Source: Hydrogenovibrio sp965140365
GTDB taxonomy: Bacteria; Pseudomonadota; Gammaproteobacteria; Thiomicrospirales; Thiomicrospiraceae
Assembly: GCA_965140365.1 (NCBI GenBank)
Contig: OZ223196.1
Direction: 5' to 3' (one strand)
DNA length: 64,000 bases
The position numbers and the translations under genes are program-made. The stretch's first letter is position 1, and every line of letters begins with the position of its first letter. Positions 26,405 to 35,509 of the stretch are shown here, piece after piece. The notes beneath the pieces are model-generated. The model had not been told where the DNA came from and searched no databases. It saw nothing but the letters and a program-made list of their open reading frames with translations.

Positions 26405-26956
26405 ATGAGTGAACAGACTTTTCACGGAACCACGATTTTATGCGCCAAACGCGATGGTCAGATGGTCATCGGCGGCGACGGCCAAGTGACGTTGGGGCAC
26501 GTTGTGATGAAGGGCAATGCCCGCAAGGTGCGCCGCCTGTACAATGGTAAAATCCTCTCCGGTTTTGCCGGTGCCACCGCCGATGCGTTCACCTTGTTCG
26601 AACGTTTTGAAGGCAAGTTGCAGACCCATAACGGGCAACTGATGCGCGCCGCAGTGGAAATGGCCAAAGACTGGCGCACCGACCGCGCCTTGCGCAAACT
26701 GGAAGCCATGATGCTGGTGGCAGATGCCGATAACATGCTGTTGATTTCCGGTACCGGCGACGTCATTGAACCGGCGCACGACTTCATCGCCATCGGCTCC
26801 GGCGGTAACTACGCGCATTCCGCCGCGCAGGCCTTGATGCAGAACACCGAATTGTCAGCGCGTGATGTGGTGGAAAAATCCCTCAATATCGCCGCCGATT
26901 TATGCATTTATACCAACCACAATCTCACGATTGAAACCTTGGAAAAAGAGGATTGA
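26405..26956 (+). CDS. hslV: HslV, peptidase subunit of the HslVU protease
   Basis: 183 residues from ATG 26405, which follows GGAAAGAAG. A short propeptide MSEQTFHG precedes the catalytic Thr of TTILCAKRDGQMVIGGDGQVTLG. GSGGNYAHSAAQAL and the C-terminal NHNLTIETLEKED also fit HslV. It forms a dodecameric threonine peptidase that needs HslU, which is encoded 10 kb away on the opposite strand. It follows xerC by 55 bases. Confidence 0.96.
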   Translation: MSEQTFHGTTILCAKRDGQMVIGGDGQVTLGHVVMKGNARKVRRLYNGKILSGFAGATADAFTLFERFEGKLQTHNGQLMRAAVEMAKDWRTDRALRKLEAMMLVADADNMLLISGTGDVIEPAHDFIAIGSGGNYAHSAAQALMQNTELSARDVVEKSLNIAADLCIYTNHNLTIETLEKED

Positions 26957-26959
26957 ACC

Positions 26960-27535
26960 ATGAGTGTTACGCCTGAAACATCGGAAAACGCCCAGGCCTG
27001 CCCGCCGGGGAAACAGGGGCAAGGCGAAAAATACTTTGAACGTTTTTTATGGAACAGCCGGTTTGTGGTGTTGTTTGCGGTCATTGCCAGTTTGTTGATG
27101 GCCTTTGGTATTTTTTACATGACCTCGATTGACGTCTATTACACCTTGGCGCATTTAACGCATTATCACGAATTGACCGATTTGGAACGTGCCGAGCTGA
27201 AATCACAAACCGTCGCCCATGTGGTCGGTTCGGTGGACGGCTTCTTGCTGGGAGCGATTATGCTGATTTTCTCATTGGGCTTGTATGAGTTGTTCATTTC
27301 CAAAATCGACGAAGCCGAGGGTGCAACAGGCTCCAGCAAAATATTGATGATTAAGTCACTGGACGACCTAAAAGACAAGTTGGCTAAAGTCATCTTGCTG
27401 ATTCTGATTGTTATGTTCTTCGAACAAGCCCTGTTCCTAAAACCAACAGCCCCGTTGGAATTACTCTATTACTCGCTGGCCATTATGCTTGTCGCCCTAG
27501 CGCTGTATCTGTCACACAAAGCCTATGCGCATTAA
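26960..27535 (+). CDS. YqhA-like (UPF0114) membrane protein
   Basis: 191 residues with four hydrophobic segments: FVVLFAVIASLLMAFGIFYM, VDGFLLGAIMLIFSLGLYEL, VILLILIVMFFEQALFL and LLYYSLAIMLVALALYLS. The second and its following FISKIDE match the UPF0114/YqhA family of unknown function. It starts three bases after hslV and ends the xerC-hslV unit before a strong terminator. A CAGGCCTG copy lies near codon 12. Confidence 0.85.
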   Translation: MSVTPETSENAQACPPGKQGQGEKYFERFLWNSRFVVLFAVIASLLMAFGIFYMTSIDVYYTLAHLTHYHELTDLERAELKSQTVAHVVGSVDGFLLGAIMLIFSLGLYELFISKIDEAEGATGSSKILMIKSLDDLKDKLAKVILLILIVMFFEQALFLKPTAPLELLYYSLAIMLVALALYLSHKAYAH

Positions 27536-27599
27536 ATCACGATAGCATTGCCTTGATGGCATCATAATCAAAACATTCCAGAACATCCAAGACATAACC

Positions 27600-27627
27600 A
27601 AAAACCGCCAGGCCTGGCGGTTTTTTT
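27600..27627 (+). terminator. Strong intrinsic terminator with CAGGCCTG core
   Basis: AAAACCGCCA pairs with TGGCGGTTTT around a GGCC loop, followed by seven or more T. It ends the xerC-hslV-yqhA unit and marks the left edge of the CRISPR region. Confidence 0.92.
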
Positions 27628-27707
27628 GTATTCCGGTTTGGTGGAAAGCCGCATTATGATATAGTCGTGGGTAAAAATAAGTAATATTGATTACCTTGCC
27701 CTGAACG

Positions 27708-28691
27708 ATGAATAAAGCTCTCCGTCAGCATCGGTTGCGAAAATGTCTGTCCGATGCACACTTTCCAGTGCTGCTTTCCACGCTTGCACAGCAATTTCAG
27801 GTGTCCGAAAAAACCATTCGACGCGACCTTGAAACCTTCGTCAATGACTACAATGCCCCTTGGTTTATTAGCGATAATAAAATCTATTTGGATAAAGCTC
27901 GTCAAGACTTGATTGAGTTACAAGATCACTGGTTCAGTCGCCAAGAAGTGGAATCACTCTTTGCGCTGAATCATATTATCGAACAACTCTCGCCGGGTGC
28001 GCTAAAAAGCCAATTGGAACCCTTTAAACAGCGCATTCAAGGGTTGCTTGTCAGCGAGGAAAGCGGCCAAAACTTAGGATCCAAAATTAAACTGCTGGAA
28101 ATAGCCGACCGGCAGGTGGAACCAAACATTTTTCAAGGCGTGATCCAAGCCCTAGCTGAAAACAGACAAATGCAAATCGCCTTCTGGAACCGTTATAAAG
28201 ACGAAACACTCCTTAGAACAATTTCACCCCAACGGCTTATTCGTTACAAAGACAACTGGATCATCGACGCCTACTGTCATCATCGGAAAGCGATACGCAG
28301 CTTTTCACTGGAAGCGATTGAAAGTTTGGAATTACTCAATCACGCCGCCAAAAATATTCCAGAAAACGATATGCAAGCTCACTTCCAAAGCAGTTACGGC
28401 ATCTACGCCGGAAAAGCCAATCAACAAGCACTCATTAAATTTTCACCTTATATTTCCCGCTGGTTGCAATACGAAAACTGGCACCCGGAACAAATTGGCC
28501 ACTGGAGCATCGACCAAAGTTACCAACTGCAAATTCCCTACAACAAAGACGAAGAACTCATACAAGACATTCTGAAATACGGCCAACACGCTGAGGTTTT
28601 GGAACCGCCGGAACTCAGAGACAAAATTCAGCAAACATTAAAAAAAGCGATGAAGGTTTACTCAGGGTCAGGTTTTGTCCCTGATGAGTGA
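27708..28691 (+). CDS. WYL-domain transcriptional regulator
   Basis: 327 residues. The N-terminal 60 residues form a DeoR-like winged helix (LLSTLAQQFQVSEKTIRRDL), and residues about 150-215 a WYL domain (TISPQRLIRYKDNWIIDAYC, IRSFSLEAIESLEL). A C-terminal WCX-like region follows. WYL proteins often bind nucleic-acid or nucleotide ligands and regulate CRISPR or DNA-damage genes. It is the first gene before the type I-C locus, on the same strand, with three small genes in between. Control of the cas operon is inferred from position. Confidence 0.85.
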   Translation: MNKALRQHRLRKCLSDAHFPVLLSTLAQQFQVSEKTIRRDLETFVNDYNAPWFISDNKIYLDKARQDLIELQDHWFSRQEVESLFALNHIIEQLSPGALKSQLEPFKQRIQGLLVSEESGQNLGSKIKLLEIADRQVEPNIFQGVIQALAENRQMQIAFWNRYKDETLLRTISPQRLIRYKDNWIIDAYCHHRKAIRSFSLEAIESLELLNHAAKNIPENDMQAHFQSSYGIYAGKANQQALIKFSPYISRWLQYENWHPEQIGHWSIDQSYQLQIPYNKDEELIQDILKYGQHAEVLEPPELRDKIQQTLKKAMKVYSGSGFVPDE

Positions 28692-28726
28692 TACGCTTTT
28701 CAGTACAGAGGATATCTGGAGGGTAT

Positions 28727-28855
28727 ATGGAAGCGTTTTGGCCAGTTCTAAGTATTATCGGTGTTTATTTAGGCGTTGCTTGGTTTATTACGCAGTTTCC
28801 AGTGCTGACAGTCATCTTATTGTTATTGGGAATGGACTGCGGAGGGGATGAGTGA
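28727..28855 (+). CDS. Tiny membrane protein, 42 residues
   Basis: An ATG four bases after a strong GGAGG opens a 42-residue reading frame that is almost wholly hydrophobic: MEAFWPVLSIIGVYLGVAWF then ITQFPVLTVILLLLGMDCGG. It should form one or two membrane helices. Its stop overlaps the GTG of the next small frame, so the two appear translationally coupled. No family recognised. Confidence 0.55.
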   Translation: MEAFWPVLSIIGVYLGVAWFITQFPVLTVILLLLGMDCGGDE

Positions 28856-29049
28856 TTTGTCATTGTTTTGGAGTGATTCCATGCCGGGTTGCCATTTTGG
28901 TCAGTGGTTTTATCCCAGGATTTATGTTGATCGAAGGCGTTTTGAAGGGCAGTATTTGGAATGGCTTTTTATTGAATGTCTCCATCATGGGAGCTATGTT
29001 TTTGGTTATTTTGTTCGTGCTTTGTTTGATTGACCCGATATTGGATTAA
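28852..29049 (+). CDS. Small two-helix membrane protein, 65 residues
   Basis: Starts at GTG 28852, overlapping the previous stop, with GGAGGGG five bases upstream. Two hydrophobic segments are visible: VAILVSGFIPGFMLIEGVL and FLLNVSIMGAMFLVILFVLC. Together with its neighbour it forms a coupled pair of small membrane proteins just before the CRISPR-Cas locus. No family recognised; a role in defence is speculation. Confidence 0.5.
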   Translation: MICHCFGVIPCRVAILVSGFIPGFMLIEGVLKGSIWNGFLLNVSIMGAMFLVILFVLCLIDPILD

Positions 29050-29099
29050 ATCTTGATAAATTACCGGTACAAATGCGTCTTTAAAAGAGGTTATAAAAA

Positions 29100-29531
29100 A
29101 TGAAAAGGCGGAATTTATTGAAGTCGTTGGTCGGGTTTGCATCGTTAGGTTTGGTGAGTAATCAAATTAAAGCCAATACTGTCAAAACACAAGAAATTAC
29201 CAGGCCTGGTGGTTTTGTTGTGTTGCAAACCTCACCTGTTGCCGGTTTTCAATATTACGATGGCGATAAAGTTTGGTCACAATTACAACAAGATGCGGTC
29301 TTACAACTTAAAGCCGAACCGAGCAATAAATACGACAAAGACGCCGTTGAAATCTATTGGCAGGCAGGGGATGGACAAAACTACAAACTCGGCTATTTAC
29401 CTCGCAAACAAAATTATGCAGTCAGCCAGATTTTGCAAACACAAAGGCCTTTACTGGCAGAAGTTTCACAACTTAATAATAGTGATGATTTTTGGAAGAG
29501 AATTGAAGTTGCCGTTTACTTACAAAGTTAA
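29100..29531 (+). CDS. Exported HIRAN-domain protein
   Basis: 143 residues. The N-terminus MKRRNLLKSLVGFASLGLVS looks like a twin-arginine or Sec signal. The mature part carries a HIRAN pattern: SPVAGFQYYDG, LKAEPSNKYDKDAVEIYW, KLGYLPRKQNYAVSQIL. HIRAN domains bind single-stranded DNA ends in SNF2 helicases, so an exported copy is unusual. It lies 24 bases before cas3 on the same strand. A CCAGGCCTGG copy is at 29200. Confidence 0.72.
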   Translation: MKRRNLLKSLVGFASLGLVSNQIKANTVKTQEITRPGGFVVLQTSPVAGFQYYDGDKVWSQLQQDAVLQLKAEPSNKYDKDAVEIYWQAGDGQNYKLGYLPRKQNYAVSQILQTQRPLLAEVSQLNNSDDFWKRIEVAVYLQS

Positions 29532-29555
29532 ATATAGCAAAACAAGGTTTGAATA

Positions 29556-31991
29556 ATGTTAAAAGAGATACCTAAGTTTATTGCACACCCATCGCAGAAC
29601 GGCTCAGACCAGCTTCTAGATTGCCACACTTTTGAAGTCGCGGAGTTGACGGCATTTTTAGCTTCAAAGATAGGCCTAAAAAGATCAGGATTTATTATCG
29701 GTTTGCTTCATGATTTTGGTAAATACAGCCTGTCGTTTCAAAACTATTTATATTCCGCCGTTGGAAGAATAAATCCAGACTCAGAGGATTATATCGACCC
29801 TATTTCTCATAAAGGTCATATAGACCATTCAACAGCTGGAGCCCAACATATTTGGCAAGAACTCAGTAAGTTAGGAACAGAAGGACAAATTGTTGGGCAA
29901 GCCTTGTCTCTTTGTATTGCTTCGCATCACAGTGGCATGATTGATTGCTTTAAACCTGATGGTTCTTTTACTTTCTTAGAAAGAATGGAAAAAGAGGATG
30001 ATAAAACGCATTTAAAAGAGTGCATTGTGAATGCTTCTGAAGCTTATAAGAAGAAACTTGAATTAAGCATTGATAGTTGCTTGATTGATGAGTTTTCAGC
30101 TAAGAAAAGTCATGTACAGAGCAATTCTGGTGTCAAAAGAATTCAAGCTTTTAATGCTGGTTTTTTAACTCGTATGCTTTTTAGTTGCCTAATCGATGCC
30201 GACAGAATCAACAGTGCAGATTTTGAAGTGCAAGAAAATCCAGAGCATCGTTTTAATAAAGCAGATTGGCAAACAGCGATTTCACGATTAGAGCAGAAGT
30301 TGGGTGAGTTTAAATCAAATAAGGATAAGCCTCCGATTTCAATAATTCGGGAACGTATATCCGATGATTGCTTAAATCGCGCAGAGGATGAACAGGGGCT
30401 TTATACACTTACAGTTCCAACCGGGGGAGGAAAAACTTATGCAAGCCTGCGTTATGCTTTGCATCATGCGAAAAAACATAACCTAGATAGAATTATTTAC
30501 ATTATTCCCTACACCTCAATTATTGAACAAAATGCTGATGCGATCAGAGAAGTATTGGAAGATGAAGTCGATCAGTTCTCTTGGGTATTGGAGCATCATT
30601 CAAATTTAGAACCCGACGAAGAGACTTGGCATAACAAGCTTGCAAGTGAGAATTGGGATGCGCCAATTGTGCTCACAACTATGGTTCAGTTTTTGGAGGT
30701 TTTATTTTCAGGCGGGACGAGTAAAGTTAGAAGGCTTCACCAGTTGGCAAACTCGGTTTTGATTTTTGATGAAATTCAAACTTTACCGGTCAAAACGACC
30801 CATTTATTTTGCAATGCACTGAATTTTTTAACCGATTATTGTAATACAACGGCTTTGCTTTGCACGGCGACTCAGCCCTTGCTTAACAAGCTAAAAAGTC
30901 CTGAAAAGGGGCAGTTGTATATTCCTCTTGAAAATGAATTGATTAGTGATGTCTCGCAATTATTCCAAGATTTAAAGCGCGTTGAGGTTAAAAATCTATG
31001 TAAGCCTATGGGGTGGTCAGAGCAAGAGATTAAGGATTTGGCTATCGAACAATTAACGGAAACCGGAAGTTGTTTGATTATTGTAAATACCAAAGATTGG
31101 GCACAGAAACTCTTTGAGGCAATACAAAATAAGGTTGATACAAAATCTATTTTTATGTTGAGTACTGATCTTTGCTCAGCGCATAGAAAAAAGATTTTTT
31201 CTGAAATGAAAATACGTCTGAACAAAGGGTTGCCTGTTATGTGCGTCAGCACACAGTTAATTGAGGCGGGAGTGGATGTTGATTTTGCCACTGTTATTCG
31301 TTTTTTAGCGGGGTTGGATTCTGTTGCACAAGCGGCAGGGCGTTGTAATCGCCACGGTAAGCGAGAAGTTTCGAATGTATATGTTGTTAATCCAAATGAA
31401 GAGAAAATAGATTTTTTGCATGATATTAAAGTGGGTCGTGATAAGGCACAGATGCTTTTAGATGAAGGTGTCGAAGAGCTGTTGTCACCGGAAGCGATAT
31501 CTTTATATTTTCAGCATTATTTTTATCATCCTGAACGTGAAAAAGAGATGGTGTTTCCTCTAAAAGAAGATATCGAAGAGAACATTCTGAATCTGTTGAG
31601 TCATAACCCTAATAACATTCACCCATATTTACATAACCCCAATTTTAATCTATTAGGTCAATCATTTATGACGGCTGGAAAAGCATTTGAAGCGATTGAT
31701 TCACCGACGAAGGCTGTCATTGTGCCCTATGGAAAAGGAGCCGAAATTATTGCTGAACTCTGTAGTATAGAAAAAGAATTCAATTTAAAGCAATACAAAA
31801 GACTGTTAAAACAGGCCCAGCAATTTAGCGTGAATGTTTTTCCAAACGTCTGGTCAAAATTAATGGGTGCGCAAGCGTTAATTGAAATTCAAGGTGAAGG
31901 CATCTTTTATTTAAAAGATGAGCACTATAGCCAAGAGTCTGGCTTATCGGTAGAGGTAGTTTCAGCCATGCCGTTTTACGGATGCGGATAG
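29556..31991 (+). CDS. cas3: Cas3 HD nuclease-helicase, type I-C
   Basis: 811 residues. The N-terminal HD nuclease has His24, LLHDFGK (His52-Asp53), HSTAGAQH and ASHHSG. The superfamily 2 helicase has Walker A VPTGGGKT (about 287), DEIQ box IFDEIQTLP (about 405), and motifs STQLIEAGVDVDF and QAAGRCNRHG. It unwinds and degrades DNA marked by Cascade. It is the first gene of the operon and ends 10 bases before cas5. Confidence 0.97.
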   Translation: MLKEIPKFIAHPSQNGSDQLLDCHTFEVAELTAFLASKIGLKRSGFIIGLLHDFGKYSLSFQNYLYSAVGRINPDSEDYIDPISHKGHIDHSTAGAQHIWQELSKLGTEGQIVGQALSLCIASHHSGMIDCFKPDGSFTFLERMEKEDDKTHLKECIVNASEAYKKKLELSIDSCLIDEFSAKKSHVQSNSGVKRIQAFNAGFLTRMLFSCLIDADRINSADFEVQENPEHRFNKADWQTAISRLEQKLGEFKSNKDKPPISIIRERISDDCLNRAEDEQGLYTLTVPTGGGKTYASLRYALHHAKKHNLDRIIYIIPYTSIIEQNADAIREVLEDEVDQFSWVLEHHSNLEPDEETWHNKLASENWDAPIVLTTMVQFLEVLFSGGTSKVRRLHQLANSVLIFDEIQTLPVKTTHLFCNALNFLTDYCNTTALLCTATQPLLNKLKSPEKGQLYIPLENELISDVSQLFQDLKRVEVKNLCKPMGWSEQEIKDLAIEQLTETGSCLIIVNTKDWAQKLFEAIQNKVDTKSIFMLSTDLCSAHRKKIFSEMKIRLNKGLPVMCVSTQLIEAGVDVDFATVIRFLAGLDSVAQAAGRCNRHGKREVSNVYVVNPNEEKIDFLHDIKVGRDKAQMLLDEGVEELLSPEAISLYFQHYFYHPEREKEMVFPLKEDIEENILNLLSHNPNNIHPYLHNPNFNLLGQSFMTAGKAFEAIDSPTKAVIVPYGKGAEIIAELCSIEKEFNLKQYKRLLKQAQQFSVNVFPNVWSKLMGAQALIEIQGEGIFYLKDEHYSQESGLSVEVVSAMPFYGCG

Positions 31992-32001
31992 AGGAGGTTT
32001 T

Positions 32002-32718
32002 ATGCATCAAACTCCAAAGAATACTGTGAGCTTTAAGGTTAGGGGGCGATATGCCTTATTCACCGATCCGGTTACTAAAATTGGTGGTGAAAAATGTACC
32101 TACCATTTGCCAACTTATGAAGCGATTAAGGGCATTTTAAAGTCGATTTATTGGAAACCGACTCTAATTTGGTATATCGATAAAGTAAGGGTCATAAAGC
32201 CTATGCGTACCCAAACCAAGGGTACAAAACCTTTAATTTGGGGAGGAGGAAATAGCTTAGCTATTTACACTTTTTTGCATGATGTAGAGTATCAGGTGCA
32301 GGCGCATTTTGAATGGAATGAACATCGCCCGGAACTCAAAAAAGACCGGGTTGATGGTAAGCATTTTGCAATGGCACATCGCTTTATTGATAAAGGAGGG
32401 CGCCAAGATATATTTCTAGGAACCCGAGATTGCCAAGGGTATGTCGAGTCATGTGAATTTGGTGAGGGTGAAGGAGCTTATGACGCAATTGGTGAATTGG
32501 GTTTTGGTTTAATGTTCCATAGCTTCGGTTATCCAGATGAAACGGGAAAAGAAGAGCTAACCGCACAATTTTGGAATGCCACTTTAAAAAATGGCATTTT
32601 GGAGTTTCCACGACCCGAAGAATGCGAGCACAGTCGCTTTATTCGGGCAATGAAAGCTAAGGAATTTGAATTGGACGAAAACCTAAATCCAGTGGAAAAA
32701 GAAAAGGAGGCACAATGA
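32002..32718 (+). CDS. cas5c: Cas5, type I-C (Cas5d/c)
   Basis: 238 residues. The RAMP-fold start VSFKVRGRYALFTDPVTKIG followed by TYHLPTYEAIKGILKSIYWKP is typical of Cas5 in subtype I-C. In this subtype Cas5 is the endonuclease that processes pre-crRNA, taking the role of Cas6, and no cas6 is found here. GGAGG precedes the ATG, and its stop overlaps cas8c by ATGA. Confidence 0.95.
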   Translation: MHQTPKNTVSFKVRGRYALFTDPVTKIGGEKCTYHLPTYEAIKGILKSIYWKPTLIWYIDKVRVIKPMRTQTKGTKPLIWGGGNSLAIYTFLHDVEYQVQAHFEWNEHRPELKKDRVDGKHFAMAHRFIDKGGRQDIFLGTRDCQGYVESCEFGEGEGAYDAIGELGFGLMFHSFGYPDETGKEELTAQFWNATLKNGILEFPRPEECEHSRFIRAMKAKEFELDENLNPVEKEKEAQ

Positions 32719-34649
32719 GTTGGCTACAAAAACTTTATGTCACCTATGAAAAGGCTCAAGCATTGGAAATTTCCGATGACTTAAAACCTTTACCGATTAG
32801 TCATACGATTCAAAATGCGCATATTAAAGTTACGATTGATTCGCAAGGGAACTTTAAACGGGCTGAGGTTTTAGAAAAAACACAAATTGTTTTGCCTGCG
32901 ACAGAGCAGTCCGCAGGGCGGAGTAGTGGCGAAGCCCCCCATCCATTAGCGGATAAAATCCAATATGTTGCTGGAGATTATGCGAAATATGGAGGTCTAA
33001 AAAAGCCGTATTACCCCGGTTATTTAAAACAATTATCAGACTGGTGTAGCTCCGAGTATTCAACTGATCAAATTTGTGCAGTGAAAGCTTATGTTGAAAA
33101 AGGTACTTTGGTTCAGGATTTAATTAATCACAGTGTTTTATTTATTGACGAAGAGAATGTGCTTTTAACTGCTTGGCCGAAAGATTCAGAACAAGATGCC
33201 CCTAAAATTTTTAAAGTGCTTCCAAAAGAATCTGGTCGATTAGATCAAGGGAGTGCATTGATTTGTTGGAACGTTGAATCCCCTAAGTTTTTGATCAGTG
33301 AAACTTGGCTCAATCCTGATATTCAACAGGCTTGGATTCAATATGACAGTCAAAGTGCTGGGCAAAAAAGTCTCTGTTATGTCACAGGTCAAGAAAGGCC
33401 CTCTGCATCAAACCATCCTGCCAAGCTTCGTCATACAGGGGATAAGGCCAAACTCATTTCATCAAATGACCTTAATGGTTTTACGTTTAAAGGTCGCTTC
33501 ACGGATAGCAAAAAATCCATTGAGTCTAATGGGTTGCAGGGCGCATCCATTTCCTTTGAAGTCACGCAGAAAGTGCACAATACATTGCGCTGGTTAATAT
33601 CTCGTCAGGGATATAGAAATGGAGACCAGGTCATTGTTTCATGGGCGGTTTCTTGTAATGAAACACCTAATCCACTGGATATGACTTTTGATTTTCTGCA
33701 AATTGATACAGAACCAACAATTGATCATACTATTGATTTAGGAAAGCAATTCAGTAAGGCATTAAATAATTACATTCGAGGTTATAAGGCTAAATTAAAC
33801 CATCACGATAATATCATTATTTTGGGATTAGATTCGGCAACGCCTGGGCGTATGGCAATTACTTTTTATCAAGAATTTATGCCGGATGAATATCTAGATA
33901 GAGTTGAAAAATGGCATAGAGATTTTGCTTGGTTTCAAAAAGTGAAGCAGGACGTCAATGGTAAACCTCAAACCACTTGGCCAATTAGTACACCCTCGCC
34001 TAAGTCTATCTATGAAGCGATTTTTGGTTCTACAGTTACTGATTCTTTAAAGAAAAATACTATTGAAAGAATTTTACCTTGCATTGTAGAAGCTACTTCT
34101 TTTCCGAGAGATTTAGTGCAGGGGGCTATAAGGCGAGCGGTTAATCGTCACAGTTATCAAAAAGATGAACAGTGGTTATGGGAAAAAAACTTGGGTATTG
34201 CCTGCTCTCTATTTAGAGGGTTTCAAAAAAGACATTCGCCGTCGAAGGAGTATGAAATGGGATTAGAGAAAGACAATAACAATCGCGACTATTTGTTTGG
34301 TCGATTATTAGCGATTGCAGAAAGGATAGAGGAGATTGCGCTTTATGTTGCAGGTGAAAATCGCAGTACGACCGCAGCAAGGTTAATGCAACGTTTTGCC
34401 GATAGGCCGACTTCTACTTGGCGCAATATTGAATTGTCTTTAAATCCATATATGCAGCGTTTAAAAGTGAACCGAGCTGGATTTTTAAACAATATTCAAA
34501 AAGAACTGGATGAGGTAATGGGTAAGTTTAAATCGGAAGATTTCAACTCCGATAAACCTTTGTCTGGAGAGTTTTTATTGGCTTTCCATGCACAACGGCT
34601 TGAATTTAAAAATCGTAAAGAAGAATCACCCGAACAAATTAATGATTAA
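32715..34649 (+). CDS. cas8c: Cas8c (Csd1) large Cascade subunit
   Basis: 644 residues. Start MSWLQKLYVTYEKAQ, the central SNDLNGFTFKGRF and the late RGFQKRHS, YLFGRLLAIAERIEEIAL and STTAARLMQRFADRPTSTW are typical of Csd1/Cas8c. It recognises the PAM and recruits Cas3. In this subtype a small subunit can arise by internal translation from the cas8c 3' end; I did not find a clear internal start. The start overlaps the cas5 stop. Confidence 0.95.
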   Translation: MSWLQKLYVTYEKAQALEISDDLKPLPISHTIQNAHIKVTIDSQGNFKRAEVLEKTQIVLPATEQSAGRSSGEAPHPLADKIQYVAGDYAKYGGLKKPYYPGYLKQLSDWCSSEYSTDQICAVKAYVEKGTLVQDLINHSVLFIDEENVLLTAWPKDSEQDAPKIFKVLPKESGRLDQGSALICWNVESPKFLISETWLNPDIQQAWIQYDSQSAGQKSLCYVTGQERPSASNHPAKLRHTGDKAKLISSNDLNGFTFKGRFTDSKKSIESNGLQGASISFEVTQKVHNTLRWLISRQGYRNGDQVIVSWAVSCNETPNPLDMTFDFLQIDTEPTIDHTIDLGKQFSKALNNYIRGYKAKLNHHDNIIILGLDSATPGRMAITFYQEFMPDEYLDRVEKWHRDFAWFQKVKQDVNGKPQTTWPISTPSPKSIYEAIFGSTVTDSLKKNTIERILPCIVEATSFPRDLVQGAIRRAVNRHSYQKDEQWLWEKNLGIACSLFRGFQKRHSPSKEYEMGLEKDNNNRDYLFGRLLAIAERIEEIALYVAGENRSTTAARLMQRFADRPTSTWRNIELSLNPYMQRLKVNRAGFLNNIQKELDEVMGKFKSEDFNSDKPLSGEFLLAFHAQRLEFKNRKEESPEQIND

Positions 34650-34667
34650 TTTTTGGAGAAACAAACT

Positions 34668-35507
34668 ATGAGCTTACAAAACAAAATCGATTTTGCAGTG
34701 ATTTTCAGTGTGAAAAATGCGAACCCTAATGGAGATCCTTTAAATGGCAATCGCCCAAGAACGGATTATGAAGGTTTTGGAGAAATTACTGATGTCTGTT
34801 TGAAACGTAAAATTCGTGATCGTTTACAGGATTCAGGGGAGGCTATTTTTGTTCAATCTGATGAAAAGAAAATAGATGGAATGCCAAGCTTAAAAGCGCG
34901 TGCTGAATCTGAAGAATTTGGGCTAGGAAAAGAAGCGTTAAATGCAAAAAAAACCAGTCCTGAAGAAGCGGCTAAACTAGCTAATCAGAAGTGGATGGAT
35001 GTTAGAACTTTTGGTCAGTTATTTGCCTTTAAAAGCGATAGTAAGGATGGAGTATCTATTCCAATTCGTGGGCCAGTTTCAATCCAATCCGCATTCAGTA
35101 AAGAGCCTGTAAGCATTACCAGTACTCAAATCACTAAAAGTGTCAGTGGTGAAGGGGACGGAACGAAAAAAAGTTCGGACACAATGGGAATGAAACATCG
35201 TGTTGATAAAGCCGTTTATGTGACTTTTGGCGCCATGTCACCACAGTTGGCGGAAAAAACCGGCTTTAGTAATGGAGATGCAGAAAAACTTAAAGCTGTA
35301 CTGCCGAAACTTTTTGAAGGGGATGCTTCTTCTGCTCGTCCAGAAGGTTCTATGGCGGTCGAGAAAGTCATTTGGTGGCAGCATAACTCAAAGTCTGGTC
35401 AGTATTCTTCAGCCAAAGTACATCGTTCTTTAGAGGTTAATGCAGATGGCAGTTACACCTTAAATAATTTGGATGGTTTGACACCTGAAGAGATTGACGG
35501 TTTCTAA
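34668..35507 (+). CDS. cas7c: Cas7 (Csd2) Cascade backbone
   Basis: 279 residues from ATG 34668, preceded by GGAGA; a TTG at 34653 is also in frame. The start KIDFAVIFSVKNANPNGDPL followed by NGNRPRTDYEGFGEITDVCL and the later IRGPVSIQSAFSKEPV are typical of Csd2. Several copies coat the crRNA. A glycine/serine stretch SGEGDGTKKSSDTMG is the flexible loop. cas4 starts two bases after its stop. Confidence 0.96.
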   Translation: MSLQNKIDFAVIFSVKNANPNGDPLNGNRPRTDYEGFGEITDVCLKRKIRDRLQDSGEAIFVQSDEKKIDGMPSLKARAESEEFGLGKEALNAKKTSPEEAAKLANQKWMDVRTFGQLFAFKSDSKDGVSIPIRGPVSIQSAFSKEPVSITSTQITKSVSGEGDGTKKSSDTMGMKHRVDKAVYVTFGAMSPQLAEKTGFSNGDAEKLKAVLPKLFEGDASSARPEGSMAVEKVIWWQHNSKSGQYSSAKVHRSLEVNADGSYTLNNLDGLTPEEIDGF

Positions 35508-35509
35508 CC

